NCBI RefSeq assembly: GCF_001753245.1
Contig: NZ_CP017415.1
Location: forward strand, 2,508,501 to 2,572,500
DNA: 64,000 nt
Origin: Acidihalobacter yilgarnensis
Lineage (GTDB): Bacteria; Pseudomonadota; Gammaproteobacteria; DSM-5130; Acidihalobacteraceae
Direction of reading: 5' to 3'
The notes beneath the pieces were generated by a model. It was not told the DNA's origin, did not search any database, and was given only the letters and a program-made list of their open reading frames with translations. The translations under genes were made by a program, and so were the position numbers. Below, one piece after another: positions 9,401 through 19,844 of the stretch; positions within the stretch are counted from its first letter, which is position 1; each line of letters opens with the position of its first letter.

Positions 9401-9779
9401 TACGCATCAGCTGGTTGTAGAGCAGCAGCAAGCTGCGCTCCTCATTAGCGCCCACCTGAAACTGCACGGTCACGACGCCCATATCGTTGACCGCATACCC
9501 ATAGGTGTGTTCCACACCCTTAAGCCCGGCCATCAATGCCTCCAGCGGTCGAACCACCTGATTCTGGATTTCTTCCGGACCGCTGCCCGGACGCATGACC
9601 AGGATCGAGGCGGCGGGCACCACGATCTCGGGGTTGTACAAACGCGGGGTAACTATCACAGCGAGAGTGCCGAACAAGGTCAGCGCCAGCATGATCAGCA
9701 CCGTGATCTTGGACGTCAGAAAGCCCTGCGCCAGGCGCCCGGCGAGATTCAACCGGCTGTCCGTCTTTTGCTCGCTCAT
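6483..9779 (-). CDS. RND efflux transporter permease
   Basis: The 1098-residue inner-membrane RND pump subunit has one N-terminal TM helix (SKITVLIMLALTLFG), a large periplasmic loop, TM2-6, a second periplasmic loop and TM8-12. The TM4 proton-relay motif reads LVDAAIVVIENIHRH. The first Asp of the AcrB-type DD pair is kept and the second is Ala. This is the arrangement of heavy-metal RND pumps such as CusA (DAAIVMIEN). The gene overlaps the adaptor gene by 4 bp and follows it in an adaptor-permease operon with TolC upstream. The substrate cannot be set from sequence; metal, solvent or drug are all possible. Confidence 0.9.
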   Translation of the reverse strand: MSEQKTDSRLNLAGRLAQGFLTSKITVLIMLALTLFGTLAVIVTPRLYNPEIVVPAASILVMRPGSGPEEIQNQVVRPLEALMAGLKGVEHTYGYAVNDMGVVTVQFQVGANEERSLLLLYNQLMRNMDRLPPGTMQPLVKSIGINDVPVLAVTLSSNRLDEVALRELGERVLQQLRSVPNVGDSHVIGGQRPAVNVQIEPGRLSAAGLGLDQVLKLLKASNVVIPAGHLVNSNQQVDLRVSAAFANVAELGNIVVGVVRGKPIYLRDVARVTLGARDHDEYVSEALGAAGVRGDVTAGDAVPAVTLAIGKRAGANAVTVSGAVLSKLHRLEREMLPQGVHVSVTRDYGQRANDAVNTLMEHLAIAIIVVAFILLFFLGWREAIIVTLTVPLTLFVVLGVGWMMGQTINRISLFALILSLGLLVDAAIVVIENIHRHLHHGDCRDYGGMLVRATNEIGNPTNIATIAVILAFIPMAFVSGMMGPFMRPIPINVPVAMVASLILAYIVVPWVAYRWLKGKAMATLARRSDLEEAGQSQEDWLHRSYVAVIRPLIASGRKRSVFFLVVVGLLLLSMLMPAWQFIRPSGMNGPISPLGVSLQMLPDGNVSTFTVEIDTPAGTALAETGRVAQAVGEVLAGNRYVTHYQTYLGRTGPLSFAGMVRGDALRKGSNLAQIVVNLIGAHDRPHTSVVVTKAWKALAPVRRAFPLSRIKLFMTPPGPPVRSQVLAELYGPNYETLRQSAALVKQDFEKVYGMINIDDSVTATAPEYLIHVDARKAMLAGIVPAQVAKVVHDYVAGIEVGTLRVAHAPEPVELIVRLKQADRSWIQQVRDLRVTNAQGRSVPVGSLVRIEPASVAKPILDRDQHPVVYVMGDMLDASPVYATLTLNKMLDDTTLPNGVHVTTANLGFVDAQPHDVTHYQLLWGGDMRLTLDVFRDLGAAFIVALVFIYLLLVAYYQSFALPMIVMGAIPLTLVGIFPGHWLFHMPFNATSMIGFIALAGIVVRNSLLLIDFILEYRRRGYSLADSVIEAGAIRFRPILLTALAIIFGSAVMVSDPVFGGLAVSLIFGTLASTLLTLVVIPLMYYLWQRREDARAGTA

Positions 9780-10879
9780 GACGCGCTGTCCACCTGTACA
9801 TGCACGCCATTGTCCAAACGCCCCCGGGCCGACACGACGACACGATCACCGCTCACCAGCCCGGCCAGCACCTCGATGGCATCACCGACGGGCGGACCCA
9901 GACGCACCATGCGGAAATGCGCGATATCCTGGGCATCAACCACGAAAACCCCATCGATGCCACCGCGCCGCTTCACGGCGGTCATCGGCACCACGATGCC
10001 AGTATGCTGGCCGACCACGATGCGCACACGCGCATAATCGCCGCTTTGCACCGGGCTGCCCGCGGATAGCGCAATCTTGACCATGTGGGTATGCGTCATC
10101 GGATCAGTGGCATCCACTAGACGCTCCACCGTCCCGCTCAAAGTCTTCGACTTGGCGTCAAGCCCATCCACTTCGACCGTCAATGCCTGGCCAAGCTTGA
10201 GCCCGCGAAAGGCCTGGTCACTCAACTGCGTGACCACCTGCAAATGCGCTGCGCCATCGAGCGTCAACAATCGCTGCCCCGGTGCGGTCAGTTGTCCGTC
10301 ATTGACCGATTTGGACACCACGACGCCCGCAAAGGGTGCGCGCACTTCGGCGTAATGCAGCTGCGCGCGGGCAGTCTTCAGACCGGCCCGCGCCGCGGCC
10401 ACATCCCCCAAAGCAACCCGGTAGGCCATCTGCACCCGCTGATACTGCTGCGCCGGCACTGCCTGCTGTGCATAGAGGGCCTTGTACCGGCGCTCATTCG
10501 CCGCGGCATCGTCTAGAGCCGCCCGCGCCTTGTCGAGGCTTGCGCCGGCCTGTGCGATCTGCCCCTTGACGTCACTCGGATCGATGCTCAGCAACAACTG
10601 CCCAGCCTTTACGTGCTGCCCCTCATGCACGTGCAAACCCTGCACATAACCCATGAGTCGCGAGGCCACCTGTACGCGATCAGACGAGACCACGCTACCG
10701 GGAAACTCGGCATAAGCGGGCAAACCGCGTACCACCACCGTTTCGAGCTTTGCCATGACCCTATCGGCATGGGCGGACTCCCCGGACGTCGCGGCATCCT
10801 GTTTGCCACACCCAGCCAAAAGACCAGCCATCAGGACCAGCAGAACGGCCAATGTCCCTTTGCGTAATTCAATCACCAT
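9776..10879 (-). CDS. RND periplasmic adaptor (membrane fusion protein), lipoprotein
   Basis: The 367-residue protein has a lipoprotein signal peptide with lipobox LLAGC at residues 20-24. It then shows the MFP order: barrel-sandwich/lipoyl half-motif (VQGLHVHEGQHVKAGQLL), alpha-helical hairpin (about 115-185), second lipoyl half (VRAPFAGVVVSKSVNDG) and a beta-barrel. It should link the RND permease to the TolC-type channel. It lies 44 bp downstream of the TolC gene and overlaps the permease by ATGA, giving a complete tripartite operon. Confidence 0.92.
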   Translation of the reverse strand: MVIELRKGTLAVLLVLMAGLLAGCGKQDAATSGESAHADRVMAKLETVVVRGLPAYAEFPGSVVSSDRVQVASRLMGYVQGLHVHEGQHVKAGQLLLSIDPSDVKGQIAQAGASLDKARAALDDAAANERRYKALYAQQAVPAQQYQRVQMAYRVALGDVAAARAGLKTARAQLHYAEVRAPFAGVVVSKSVNDGQLTAPGQRLLTLDGAAHLQVVTQLSDQAFRGLKLGQALTVEVDGLDAKSKTLSGTVERLVDATDPMTHTHMVKIALSAGSPVQSGDYARVRIVVGQHTGIVVPMTAVKRRGGIDGVFVVDAQDIAHFRMVRLGPPVGDAIEVLAGLVSGDRVVVSARGRLDNGVHVQVDSAS

Positions 10880-10922
10880 TGTCGTCGCTTCCAGAGTAGT
10901 TTTGAGAATCGGCGGCTTGGAT

Positions 10923-12374
10923 TCAAAGTGCCGTGGCCGGCTGCGCCTTCAGTGCCGTCATGTGCAACTGACCGAGCGCCAGCAATAAACCGGCACGCGC
11001 CATCACGGCTTGATAGCGCGCCGCCACCAGCTGACTGCGTGCCTTATCGAGTTCGGTTTGCGCGGCCAGGAGTTCGGCGATGGTCGATACGCCCTTTTCG
11101 TAACGCAGCTGCGCAAGCCGTTCAGCTTCGGTCGCTTCGCCAATGGCCTGGTTTCGGGCCGACACGCGCTCGGCGGCCAGGCGCACCTCGCGCCAAGCCT
11201 TGCCAACCGCCAGCTCGGTTTTCTCGCGCACCTCGCGCGCCTGGGCCTGGCGCTGCATTACGCGCGCCTCGGCGCCATCGAGCGCGCCGCCGCGGGCACC
11301 GAAATCGAACAGATTCCAGGACAGGACGCCAGCAACGGTATACGAGGGCCTACCACCGTTAAGCGACGGACTGTTCCATTCACGACTGATTTCAACATTG
11401 AAGTGCGGCATGTAACTCGCACGTGCCACTTCTACACCGGCCTGCGCTGCTTCGACCTGGAACATCTGTGCCTGTACGCGCGGATTGGCGCCCACGCCCT
11501 GCTGCCTGAGTTTCCCCAAGTCCATCGCGGGCAAAGACACGCGAATACGCTGACTGAGACGCAAGGGTGCATCCGCGGGTAATCCGACCAGCATCCGCAG
11601 ATGTGCGCGTTGGTCCTCCAGTGCATTGCGCGCCTCCTCGCCTTGCAGACGCGCATTCGTCAAATGCAGCTTTGCCCGCAACAGGTCGCTCTTTGAAACG
11701 ACACCTTGGCCGAACAGCTTCTCACTGAGCGTCACATAGGCATCGGCGGCGGCAATCCCTTTTTGCGCAACGCCGACAAAGGCCTGCGCGGCACCCACCC
11801 CCACATACGCGCCAAGCACCTCGAATAGCAAGTGCTGCCGCGCGGCTGCATCACCCAGCTGGGCTGCGGCCAGATAGGCCCGCGCTTGCGCCAAGCCACC
11901 CCAAGCCTGCCCACCGTTGTAAATCGGTATCTGCAGGGACAACTTGGGCTGATAATTTCGATACCAACCGGGATTGTTCAGATTGTTCGGCGCAGTGGTC
12001 AGACTCTGCGGCCCGAGAAACTGATTGGCCCCGAAGTCATTGAACGTGGCGTTTCCTTGAGAGAGCTTCATGCCGAAGACATTGAGCGGATTGTCGCTGC
12101 CCATTGCCGTCAGGGATGCGCTGAGCCGGGGTAACAAATGTCCACGTGCCTCGCGCACCCCGCCCCTCGCCTCGTCCAGCTGCGCCCGCGCGGTGAGCAT
12201 CTGCGGCGTCTGCGCGAGCGCCATTCTCATCGCTTGCTCGAAGCCCAGCGCGGCACTCCCCGTGGCATCTTCCTGATCTGCAGCGCTAGCCGGCGCGAAT
12301 GCCGAGACCAGCAGCGCCAGGGCAAGTAACGAGCATCGCCCCGATGCTCGACCATCCGATAGAATCCCAATCAT
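10923..12374 (-). CDS. TolC-family outer-membrane efflux protein
   Basis: This outer-membrane channel has 483 residues from the ATG at 12374. It has a signal peptide ending near SAFAPASAA and two OEP repeats of long coiled helices rich in Ala/Gln/Arg, for example the LAQLRYEKGVSTIAELL segment. The open frame reaches a TTG at 12401, but the ATG gives a better signal peptide. It is the first gene of the RND operon, and the AT-rich promoter/operator region at 12441-12471 lies directly upstream. It should form the trimeric exit duct for the pump. Confidence 0.9.
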   Translation of the reverse strand: MIGILSDGRASGRCSLLALALLVSAFAPASAADQEDATGSAALGFEQAMRMALAQTPQMLTARAQLDEARGGVREARGHLLPRLSASLTAMGSDNPLNVFGMKLSQGNATFNDFGANQFLGPQSLTTAPNNLNNPGWYRNYQPKLSLQIPIYNGGQAWGGLAQARAYLAAAQLGDAAARQHLLFEVLGAYVGVGAAQAFVGVAQKGIAAADAYVTLSEKLFGQGVVSKSDLLRAKLHLTNARLQGEEARNALEDQRAHLRMLVGLPADAPLRLSQRIRVSLPAMDLGKLRQQGVGANPRVQAQMFQVEAAQAGVEVARASYMPHFNVEISREWNSPSLNGGRPSYTVAGVLSWNLFDFGARGGALDGAEARVMQRQAQAREVREKTELAVGKAWREVRLAAERVSARNQAIGEATEAERLAQLRYEKGVSTIAELLAAQTELDKARSQLVAARYQAVMARAGLLLALGQLHMTALKAQPATAL

Positions 12375-12440
12375 CCGCACGTACCCGGCTCCATTCGTCA
12401 AATATCTCAGGGCGGCAGCTCCAGCCAGCCCATCAATGCA

Positions 12441-12471
12441 TATTAGTAATTAATAATACTCTAATAGTCAA
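12441..12471 (-). promoter_or_regulatory. AT-rich palindromic promoter/operator of the RND operon
   Basis: This roughly 30-bp stretch is almost pure A/T in an otherwise GC-rich region. It contains nested inverted repeats: TATTAG (12441-12446) with CTAATA (12461-12466), and AGTA (12445-12448) with TACT (12457-12460). On the minus strand TTGACT (12471-12466) and TACTAA (12448-12443) are 17 nt apart and can serve as -35 and -10. The palindrome therefore lies in the promoter spacer, where a TetR- or MarR-type repressor would bind. No such regulator is encoded nearby, so this is inference. Confidence 0.5.
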
Positions 12472-12557
12472 TACATCAAATGCGCTTTTCGAGTGGCTCT
12501 ATGGGGTCCAGCAGGCGGATTTGCTACACTGCCCGCATAGCAATCGAGAGAATCGAC

Positions 12558-12998
12558 ATGGGGTTTCGCACCAGTATAGCCAGCTTGGCGGCGGCGCTGT
12601 TGTTCGTCACGCCATTCATCGCGCATGCGGCGATTTATAAATGGGTGGATGGGCAGGGCGTGACGCACTATAGCCAAACGCCCCCTTCCGGACAGCGTTA
12701 TACGCAAATCGACACGCCCGAGGGCAACGGCATGCAAATGCCTGGGCCAAACCCACCGACGGCGACGGGTAGCCCTGCCCCCAAGGTGCCTCACGCAGCA
12801 CCGACAAAACCCACGAAGATCCCGCACCTCAAGCAAAACTGCGCGCTCGCGAACCAGAACATCAAGACCCTCGAAATGCCGCGCCGCGTCCGGGTCGTCA
12901 AGCCCGACGGCAGCGTTGAATGGCTGGATGATGCACAACGGGCCCAACGCCTGGAGCAGGCGAAATCCTTCGTCAAACGTTTCTGCACGCAGAACTGA
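12558..12998 (+). CDS. DUF4124 domain-containing exported protein
   Basis: The 146-residue protein has a signal peptide (TSIASLAAALLFVTPFIAHA) followed at once by the DUF4124 motif AIYKWVDGQGVTHYSQTPP. It then has a Pro-rich linker and a C-terminal region with two cysteines that could form a disulfide. The ATG at 12558 with GAGAG upstream is preferred to the ORF opening at 12480, which precedes the signal peptide. DUF4124 proteins are common small envelope proteins of unknown function. It ends 2 bp before the tautomerase gene and is probably co-transcribed with it. Confidence 0.8.
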   Translation: MGFRTSIASLAAALLFVTPFIAHAAIYKWVDGQGVTHYSQTPPSGQRYTQIDTPEGNGMQMPGPNPPTATGSPAPKVPHAAPTKPTKIPHLKQNCALANQNIKTLEMPRRVRVVKPDGSVEWLDDAQRAQRLEQAKSFVKRFCTQN

Positions 12999-13000
12999 CC

Positions 13001-13345
13001 ATGCCACTGCTCAACATCGAACTCAGCCAGGCCCTTGCCCCTCCCGCCATCAACGCCTTGCTTGACGAATCGTCCAGCCTCGTCGCCGGCATCCTAGGCA
13101 AGCCAGAGGCCTACATGATGGTCAGGTACCAGCACAATCCTGACATGCGCCTCGGTGGACGTGACGATCCGCTGGCACTTCTCAAACTCAGCAGTATCGG
13201 CCTGCCTGACGAGATGCCCGCGAAGCTCAGTGAAGCTCTGTGCGCCCTGATTGAGCGCCACACCGGGATACCCGGTACGCGGATCTACCTCCTGTTTGCC
13301 GATATCCCCAGACAACACTGGGGACACGACGGCACTACCTTCTGA
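13001..13345 (+). CDS. MIF-like tautomerase (phenylpyruvate tautomerase-related)
   Basis: The 114-residue protein fits the macrophage-migration-inhibitory-factor branch of the tautomerase superfamily. It starts MPLLNIELSQ, so Pro becomes N-terminal after Met removal and can act as the catalytic base. Lys35, conserved as GKPEAYMMV, is followed by further MIF-like motifs (KLSSIGLP, RIYLLFADIPRQHWGHDGTTF). The fold is a trimeric beta-alpha-beta protein. Keto-enol tautomerisation of aromatic pyruvates is expected from the family; the physiological role in bacteria is unclear. Confidence 0.85.
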   Translation: MPLLNIELSQALAPPAINALLDESSSLVAGILGKPEAYMMVRYQHNPDMRLGGRDDPLALLKLSSIGLPDEMPAKLSEALCALIERHTGIPGTRIYLLFADIPRQHWGHDGTTF

Positions 13346-13432
13346 AGCCCATCTCCCGGCACAATAGGCCCGACCGCGCGCGTCCAGTACGCGCGTCCAC
13401 ATTGACCCCCACCCGATAGCGAACCGACATCG

Positions 13433-15145
13433 ATGCGCGTTTCACAATTTCCGCTTACAACCCTCAAGGAAATCCCTGCCGAGGCCGAAATCGTCAGTCA
13501 CCAGCTCATGCTGCGCGCCGGCCTCATCCGCCGACTCGCCTCTGGGCTCTACACCTGGTTGCCCTTGGGGCTGCGTGTGCTGCGCAAGGTCGAGCACGTT
13601 GTACGCGAGGAAATGGACGCCGCTGGCGCCCTGGAAATCATGATGCCCTGCGTGCAGCCGGCCGAACTGTGGCAGGAATCGGCGCGCTGGGAAAAATACG
13701 GCCCGGAACTACTGCGCTTCAAAGACCGCCACCAGCGCGAATTCTGCTTCGGCCCGACGCATGAAGAGGTCATTACCGACATCGCGCGCCGCGAGCTGCG
13801 CAGCTACAAGCAGCTGCCGTTGAACTTCTATCAAATCCAAACCAAGTTCCGCGACGAAATCCGCCCACGCTTCGGTGTAATGCGTTCGCGCGAATTCATC
13901 ATGAAGGACGCCTACTCTTTTCACGTCGACGAGGCCTCGCTGGACGAAACCTACCGGCGCATGCATGAAACCTACACACGCATCTTCACCCGGCTCGGAC
14001 TGGATTTCCGTGCAGTCGCCGCCGATACCGGCTCCATCGGTGGCGACGCCTCGCATGAGTTCCATGTCCTGGCCGATGCCGGCGAAGATGCCATCGCCTT
14101 CGCCGATGCCGGCGACTATGCCGCCAACGTCGAGTTGGCCGAGGCCACGCCGGGCATCACCGAACGTCCGCAGCCCAGCGAAGCTCTGCGACTCGTGGAT
14201 ACGCCGAACGCCAAAACCATCCAGGCCCTGGTCGAGCAGTTCGAGCTACCGATCGAACGCACGATCAAAACCCTCATCGTGCGTGCCAGCGTCGAAGCCG
14301 GCAGCGGGTTGATCGCACTGATCCTGCGGGGCGATCATCAACTCAACGCCATCAAGGCCGAGAAGCTACCCGAAGTCGCAAGCCCATTGCAGTTCGCGGA
14401 TGAAGCGGAAATCCGTGCGGCTATCGGCGCCGGGCCCGGCTCTCTCGGTCCCATCGGCCTACCCATCCCCTTCATCGTCGACCGCAGCGCGGCCGTGATC
14501 TCGGACTTCGGCGCCGGTGCCAACATCGATGGCCAGCATCATTTCGGCGTCAACTGGAACCGCGATGTGTCGCTTGGCCCTGTCGCGGACCTGCGCAACG
14601 TGGTTGAGGGCGATTACAGCCCGGACGGCAAGGGACGCCTGCGCATCGTCCGTGGCATCGAGGTCGGACACATTTTCAAGCTGGGGCGCACCTACAGCGA
14701 GCGCCTGAACGCCACCGTGCTGGACGAACAAGGGCAGCCAGCGGTGCTGTCCATGGGCTGTTACGGCATTGGTGTCTCGCGCATCGTGGGCGCGGCCATC
14801 GAACAGAATCATGATGCTCGCGGCATCGTCTGGCCCATCCCGATCGCACCCTTCCAGGTCGCCATCGCACCGATCAATCTGCACAAGTCGCAGCGCCTGC
14901 GTGACGCCGTCGATACCTTGTATCAGACCTTGCGCGAGGCTGGATTCGAGGTACTGCTCGACGACCGCGACGTTCGACCCGGTGTCATGTTCGCCGATTT
15001 GGAGCTGATCGGCATACCGCATAGGATCGTGCTCAGTGAACGCGGTCTTGATGCCGGCGAAGCCGAATACAAGGGACGGCAGGATGCAGAATCCCGGCAG
15101 GTGCCGCTCGGGGCCCTGGTGGAATTTCTGCGCCAGAGCACCTGA
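13433..15145 (+). CDS. proS: Prolyl-tRNA synthetase
   Basis: This is a class II aminoacyl-tRNA synthetase of 570 residues, the bacterial type length. Motif 1 lies around [13 protein letters not shown], motif 2 around [17 protein letters not shown], and motif 3 around [17 protein letters not shown]. The editing (INS) domain is inserted over about residues 225-405, and the C-terminal anticodon-binding domain ends the protein. It charges tRNA-Pro and hydrolyses mischarged Ala-tRNA-Pro through the INS domain. It is transcribed alone and converges on acyP. Confidence 0.97.
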   Translation: MRVSQFPLTTLKEIPAEAEIVSHQLMLRAGLIRRLASGLYTWLPLGLRVLRKVEHVVREEMDAAGALEIMMPCVQPAELWQESARWEKYGPELLRFKDRHQREFCFGPTHEEVITDIARRELRSYKQLPLNFYQIQTKFRDEIRPRFGVMRSREFIMKDAYSFHVDEASLDETYRRMHETYTRIFTRLGLDFRAVAADTGSIGGDASHEFHVLADAGEDAIAFADAGDYAANVELAEATPGITERPQPSEALRLVDTPNAKTIQALVEQFELPIERTIKTLIVRASVEAGSGLIALILRGDHQLNAIKAEKLPEVASPLQFADEAEIRAAIGAGPGSLGPIGLPIPFIVDRSAAVISDFGAGANIDGQHHFGVNWNRDVSLGPVADLRNVVEGDYSPDGKGRLRIVRGIEVGHIFKLGRTYSERLNATVLDEQGQPAVLSMGCYGIGVSRIVGAAIEQNHDARGIVWPIPIAPFQVAIAPINLHKSQRLRDAVDTLYQTLREAGFEVLLDDRDVRPGVMFADLELIGIPHRIVLSERGLDAGEAEYKGRQDAESRQVPLGALVEFLRQST

Positions 15146-15166
15146 GAGAGAACCCACCCAAGGGCG

Positions 15167-15436
15167 TTAGCGGCGGATGACGAAGCCTCTTGGGTTCTCG
15201 TCATCCGCCGTCGCCTGCTCGACCTGTGAAACGCGCGCGGCGGGTGGCCCCTGATGTAGCCATTGATCCAGCGCCTGCAAAGCCGTCATGGCACCACAGG
15301 CATACACCGCGACGCGTCCATCTGGCAGGTTGTGGACATACCCGCACAGGCCCAGCGCCAGCGCCCGGTCACGCGTCGCCGCACGAAACGATACCCCCTG
15401 CACTTGACCGGACACCCACCAGCGCAGGCAGCTCAT
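15167..15436 (-). CDS. acyP: Acylphosphatase
   Basis: The 89-residue protein has the acylphosphatase signature: [27 protein letters not shown] supplies the phosphate loop and catalytic Arg, and [11 protein letters not shown] supplies the second motif with Asn. It hydrolyses acyl phosphates in the cytoplasm. Its start overlaps the stop of the upstream yihY-like gene by ATGA. Confidence 0.93.
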   Translation of the reverse strand: MSCLRWWVSGQVQGVSFRAATRDRALALGLCGYVHNLPDGRVAVYACGAMTALQALDQWLHQGPPAARVSQVEQATADDENPRGFVIRR

Positions 15437-16760
15437 TCGCCCGCCCCCCGTGCCTCATTTTTCTCGGAAACGGCCGTCTGCGCTAGAAACTGGGCAAACG
15501 GCGTACCCAGGCGCGACTTCAGGTCCTCTTCCGTTGCGCACAGCAGCGTATTCAGACGGGCATCCAACAGCGCACTATCGCGTCCTTGCGAACCCGATGG
15601 ATGCAGTGCGAACCCCCCTTGCCCATACAGCTCGTACAGACTCAATCCCCTCAGATCGCGGATCAAGAGCCATTCCCCCCCTGTATGCCGCGCAATTTTG
15701 AGCTTCGCAAGCCGACGCAGCATGCTTTCCACCTGCGTCTGCGTGAATGCTGGTTCATGCTTGGCCAATTCATGCAGAGGCACGCCTTGGCCACGCCACT
15801 GCCCGCCACCGAGTTGTGCGATCAGGCGCACGGCCAGCCTCAGGGATCGCTTGGCAGCCTCGTCATTCATGCGAGTGCGGTGGCAATCGAGACTCAGACA
15901 GGCCGTCACTTCTGCACCCAGCAATACAATCAGCCACGACAGATAGATCCAGATCAGGAAGATCGGAACGGCAGAAAACGCGCCATAGATCAGCTCGTAG
16001 TTCTTGAAATGCGAGACATAGAACGAAAAGCCCCGCTTCGCCAACTCGAATAACAAGGCCGTGAACACCCCCCGACCAGCGCATGACGCAAGCTCACCCG
16101 TGTCCTGGGCACCAATACGAACAGTAGGCTAAAGGTCAGCGTCTCCAGCGCCAACGAGAGTGCGTGCAGGGCCAACCAATCGCCCCCTTCGCCGCCCAAA
16201 GCCCCAAGCCAAGCACGATATTGTGCGAAAACATAGGAAGTCACCGCGAACCCAGTACCGAAAAGCAGCGGCCCGAGTGTCAACAAGGCCCAATAGACAA
16301 TAAACACCACCACCGTGTCACGGTGCCGACTCGTACGCCAGATCCGGTTAAGCGCCGTATCGATGGTCGAGAGCGTCAACACCGCGGTCACCAGCAGCCA
16401 AAGCGAACCCATCAACGTCAGCCGCGAAGCCTTCTCGCTAAACTGCATCAGGTAATGCTGGACAAGCTCTCCGGAGGTCGGAACCAGCTGGTCGACCAGC
16501 AATTGGCGCAGGTCAGAGGTGAGGTCACGGAAGGCCGGAAACAGGCTCAGCACCCCGAACAGCACCGTGACCAGCGGCACCAGTGACAGCAGGGTCGTGA
16601 AGGTCAGGCTTCCGGCGGTCTGGAAGCATCCGTCATCCGTGAAGCGGCGCGCCGTCGCCAGCAGAAAGTCGCCGAGGCGAACCAAGCAGTCTCTGACGAC
16701 GCCCAAAGAAAAAGGGCCCGATACGGACCCCTTTTCCGGCCTGCGAGAACCGGTCGTCAT
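15433..16760 (-). pseudogene. YihY/BrkB-family inner-membrane protein, single-base frameshift
   Basis: The N-terminal part (to about 16070) matches YihY/BrkB: AGSLTFTTLLSLVPLVTVLFG, a helix ending with RIWR, and [21 protein letters not shown]. The remaining helices ([20 protein letters not shown], then [19 protein letters not shown]) and a cytoplasmic winged-helix-like tail continue in another frame. The frames meet at a 6-C run (16068-16073). One extra base gives [11 protein letters not shown] without interruption. The gene is either truly frameshifted or under-called there. The N-terminus is uncertain because a terminator hairpin lies inside the first codons of the longest frame, so a downstream TTG or GTG may be used. 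The C-terminus is coupled to acyP by ATGA. Confidence 0.8.
16707..16737 (-). terminator. Rho-independent terminator after the LysM/DUF4398 gene
   Basis: The minus strand reads a hairpin with arms AAAAGGG and CCCTTTT around a 12-nt centre that can extend the stem, followed by TTTC. It lies 54-84 bp past the stop of the LysM lipoprotein gene, where its terminator is expected. The symmetrical A/T flanks would allow activity in both directions. It overlaps the first codons of the longest yihY frame. Confidence 0.6.
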
Positions 16761-16790
16761 ACACGATAACCGATTGACGCGTCCGTCTGC

Positions 16791-17561
16791 TTACATCCCG
16801 CCCTTGAGGTACTTGAGATCACTCGAGGTCGGCTGGCCCAGCTTCCAAGCACCGCGATGCTTGGCGTGGTAGATAGCCGCATCGACCGCAGTCTGACTCG
16901 CGCCCTGGTCGATGGTCAGATCCTGCCCCGGATGGATCATATCCGGATCCTTGATCTTGCCAGCATTGGCCTTGTAGATCAGCGGCCATTCATAAGGATT
17001 GCCATAGACCAGCGGCATGCCAGCGATACCCCATAGGGTATCGCCCTTGGTAACGGTGAAGCTGGTTCGCTTGGCGTTCTTCATTTCGGTCAGCATCTGC
17101 CCGGTCAGATCGTAGAGCGCCTTGCCCTTGGAGTCGTGATACAGCCCGTCAGCCTGTTTGAGTTGATCCAGCTGGGCCGGCGACATGCCGCTCTTCATAC
17201 CCTGCAATTTCTCGAGGTTCTGCGTACCCATGGCAAGGTAGTACTGATTGGCGCTGGCATCGGCCTCAGCCTTTGCCTTATCAGCCAAGTCAGTGGCCTT
17301 GGCATAATCGCCCGCCTTGTAGGCCGTTTCGGCCTTGGCGATCAAGGGCGGGGTGGTCGTCCAGGCATACCCCTTCGCTTGAGCATCCGCATAGGCTGAC
17401 TTGGCGGACGCGATGGCCTGCGCGGCACCCTGCTGCGCCGCCATGTTCTGAGTAGGAGCAGGCGCAGCAGGCTGCTCGGCCGTGGTGGCGCAGCCACCGA
17501 GCAATCCGAGCGACAAGACAGCACTCGACAGGAGAACCGAACGGGTAACACCGATTTTCAT
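16791..17561 (-). CDS. LysM-domain lipoprotein with DUF4398-like helical region
   Basis: The 256-residue protein has a lipoprotein signal peptide (lipobox LLGGC, Cys about residue 24). An Ala/Lys-rich DUF4398-like helical repeat follows at about 45-110 (AKAETAYKAGDYAKATDLADKAKAEAD). A C-terminal LysM domain starts at TVTKGDTLWGIAGMPLVY and should bind peptidoglycan glycan strands. GGAG precedes the ATG. The LysM module and the tail after it are nearly identical to those of the lipoprotein at 57323-57799. It is probably an outer-membrane lipoprotein that tethers to or senses the cell wall. Confidence 0.85.
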   Translation of the reverse strand: MKIGVTRSVLLSSAVLSLGLLGGCATTAEQPAAPAPTQNMAAQQGAAQAIASAKSAYADAQAKGYAWTTTPPLIAKAETAYKAGDYAKATDLADKAKAEADASANQYYLAMGTQNLEKLQGMKSGMSPAQLDQLKQADGLYHDSKGKALYDLTGQMLTEMKNAKRTSFTVTKGDTLWGIAGMPLVYGNPYEWPLIYKANAGKIKDPDMIHPGQDLTIDQGASQTAVDAAIYHAKHRGAWKLGQPTSSDLKYLKGGM

Positions 17562-17747
17562 AGTTGCACTCCAGAGTCGTTATGATTTTTGAGAGGTACT
17601 GCCAAGATCGCCCGATAACTGCAGGTTTCCAAACCGATATCGCCATACGCGAATGACGATCAAAAACCTAGCACCCGCCCTAGGGGGTGTCAAGGAAACG
17701 CACCGCTACACGGCGAGGCGAAAATCGCGCCGGATGAAATGCACCCT

Positions 17748-18029
17748 CTACTTGAGCAAAGCCTTATCCCGAGCCTCTTGCGCGGCCTTTTTGGCTGCCT
17801 CGGCCAGGTTTTTGGCTGAGACGTAACCTCCCACACTCAGCTGATCTTCGGCGCGCTGCATCAGCGCCTCTGCCCTGGAGTAGATCTGCGGCGCCCGCGT
17901 TGCCGCGCCAGCCTGACGTGCGGCCAGCAATGCCTGGCGGGCATCGCTCATCTCCTGCACGGGCGCCATCGCACAACCGGCCAACAGGCCGCTCAAAAAC
18001 AAGGTGGCGACAATTAGGCGTTTTCCCAT
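17748..18029 (-). CDS. DUF4398-like small lipoprotein
   Basis: The 93-residue protein has a lipobox (GLLAGC, Cys19) followed by one helical DUF4398-type unit, including MQRAEDQLSVGGYVSAKNLAEAAKKAAQEA. GGAG lies before the ATG. It resembles the middle part of the LysM lipoprotein encoded 186 bp downstream on the same strand, so the two may act together in the envelope. The 186-bp gap between them holds the promoter region of the downstream gene and no other gene that I can support. Confidence 0.75.
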   Translation of the reverse strand: MGKRLIVATLFLSGLLAGCAMAPVQEMSDARQALLAARQAGAATRAPQIYSRAEALMQRAEDQLSVGGYVSAKNLAEAAKKAAQEARDKALLK

Positions 18030-18197
18030 GGACTCCGCAACCGTTATGATTCGGCCGGCAGCGCCGGCGCGTATACCGGAGCGACGCTAGCATCCGGCCA
18101 CGAAGCGGTCAAGCGACCCACGTACCCGGTGAGTGCAGCGCCCGAATGCGCGGTCGCGCGCGCCTCCTTTTCACCCGCGACCCGAGGACATCCATCC

Positions 18198-19836
<1,639 letters not shown>

Positions 19837-19844
<8 letters not shown>

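Noticed and set aside
12468-13007. Minus-strand 179-codon frame opposite the DUF4124 gene
   Set aside because: The plus strand has a signal peptide and DUF4124 motif. The antisense frame has neither a family match nor a start site.
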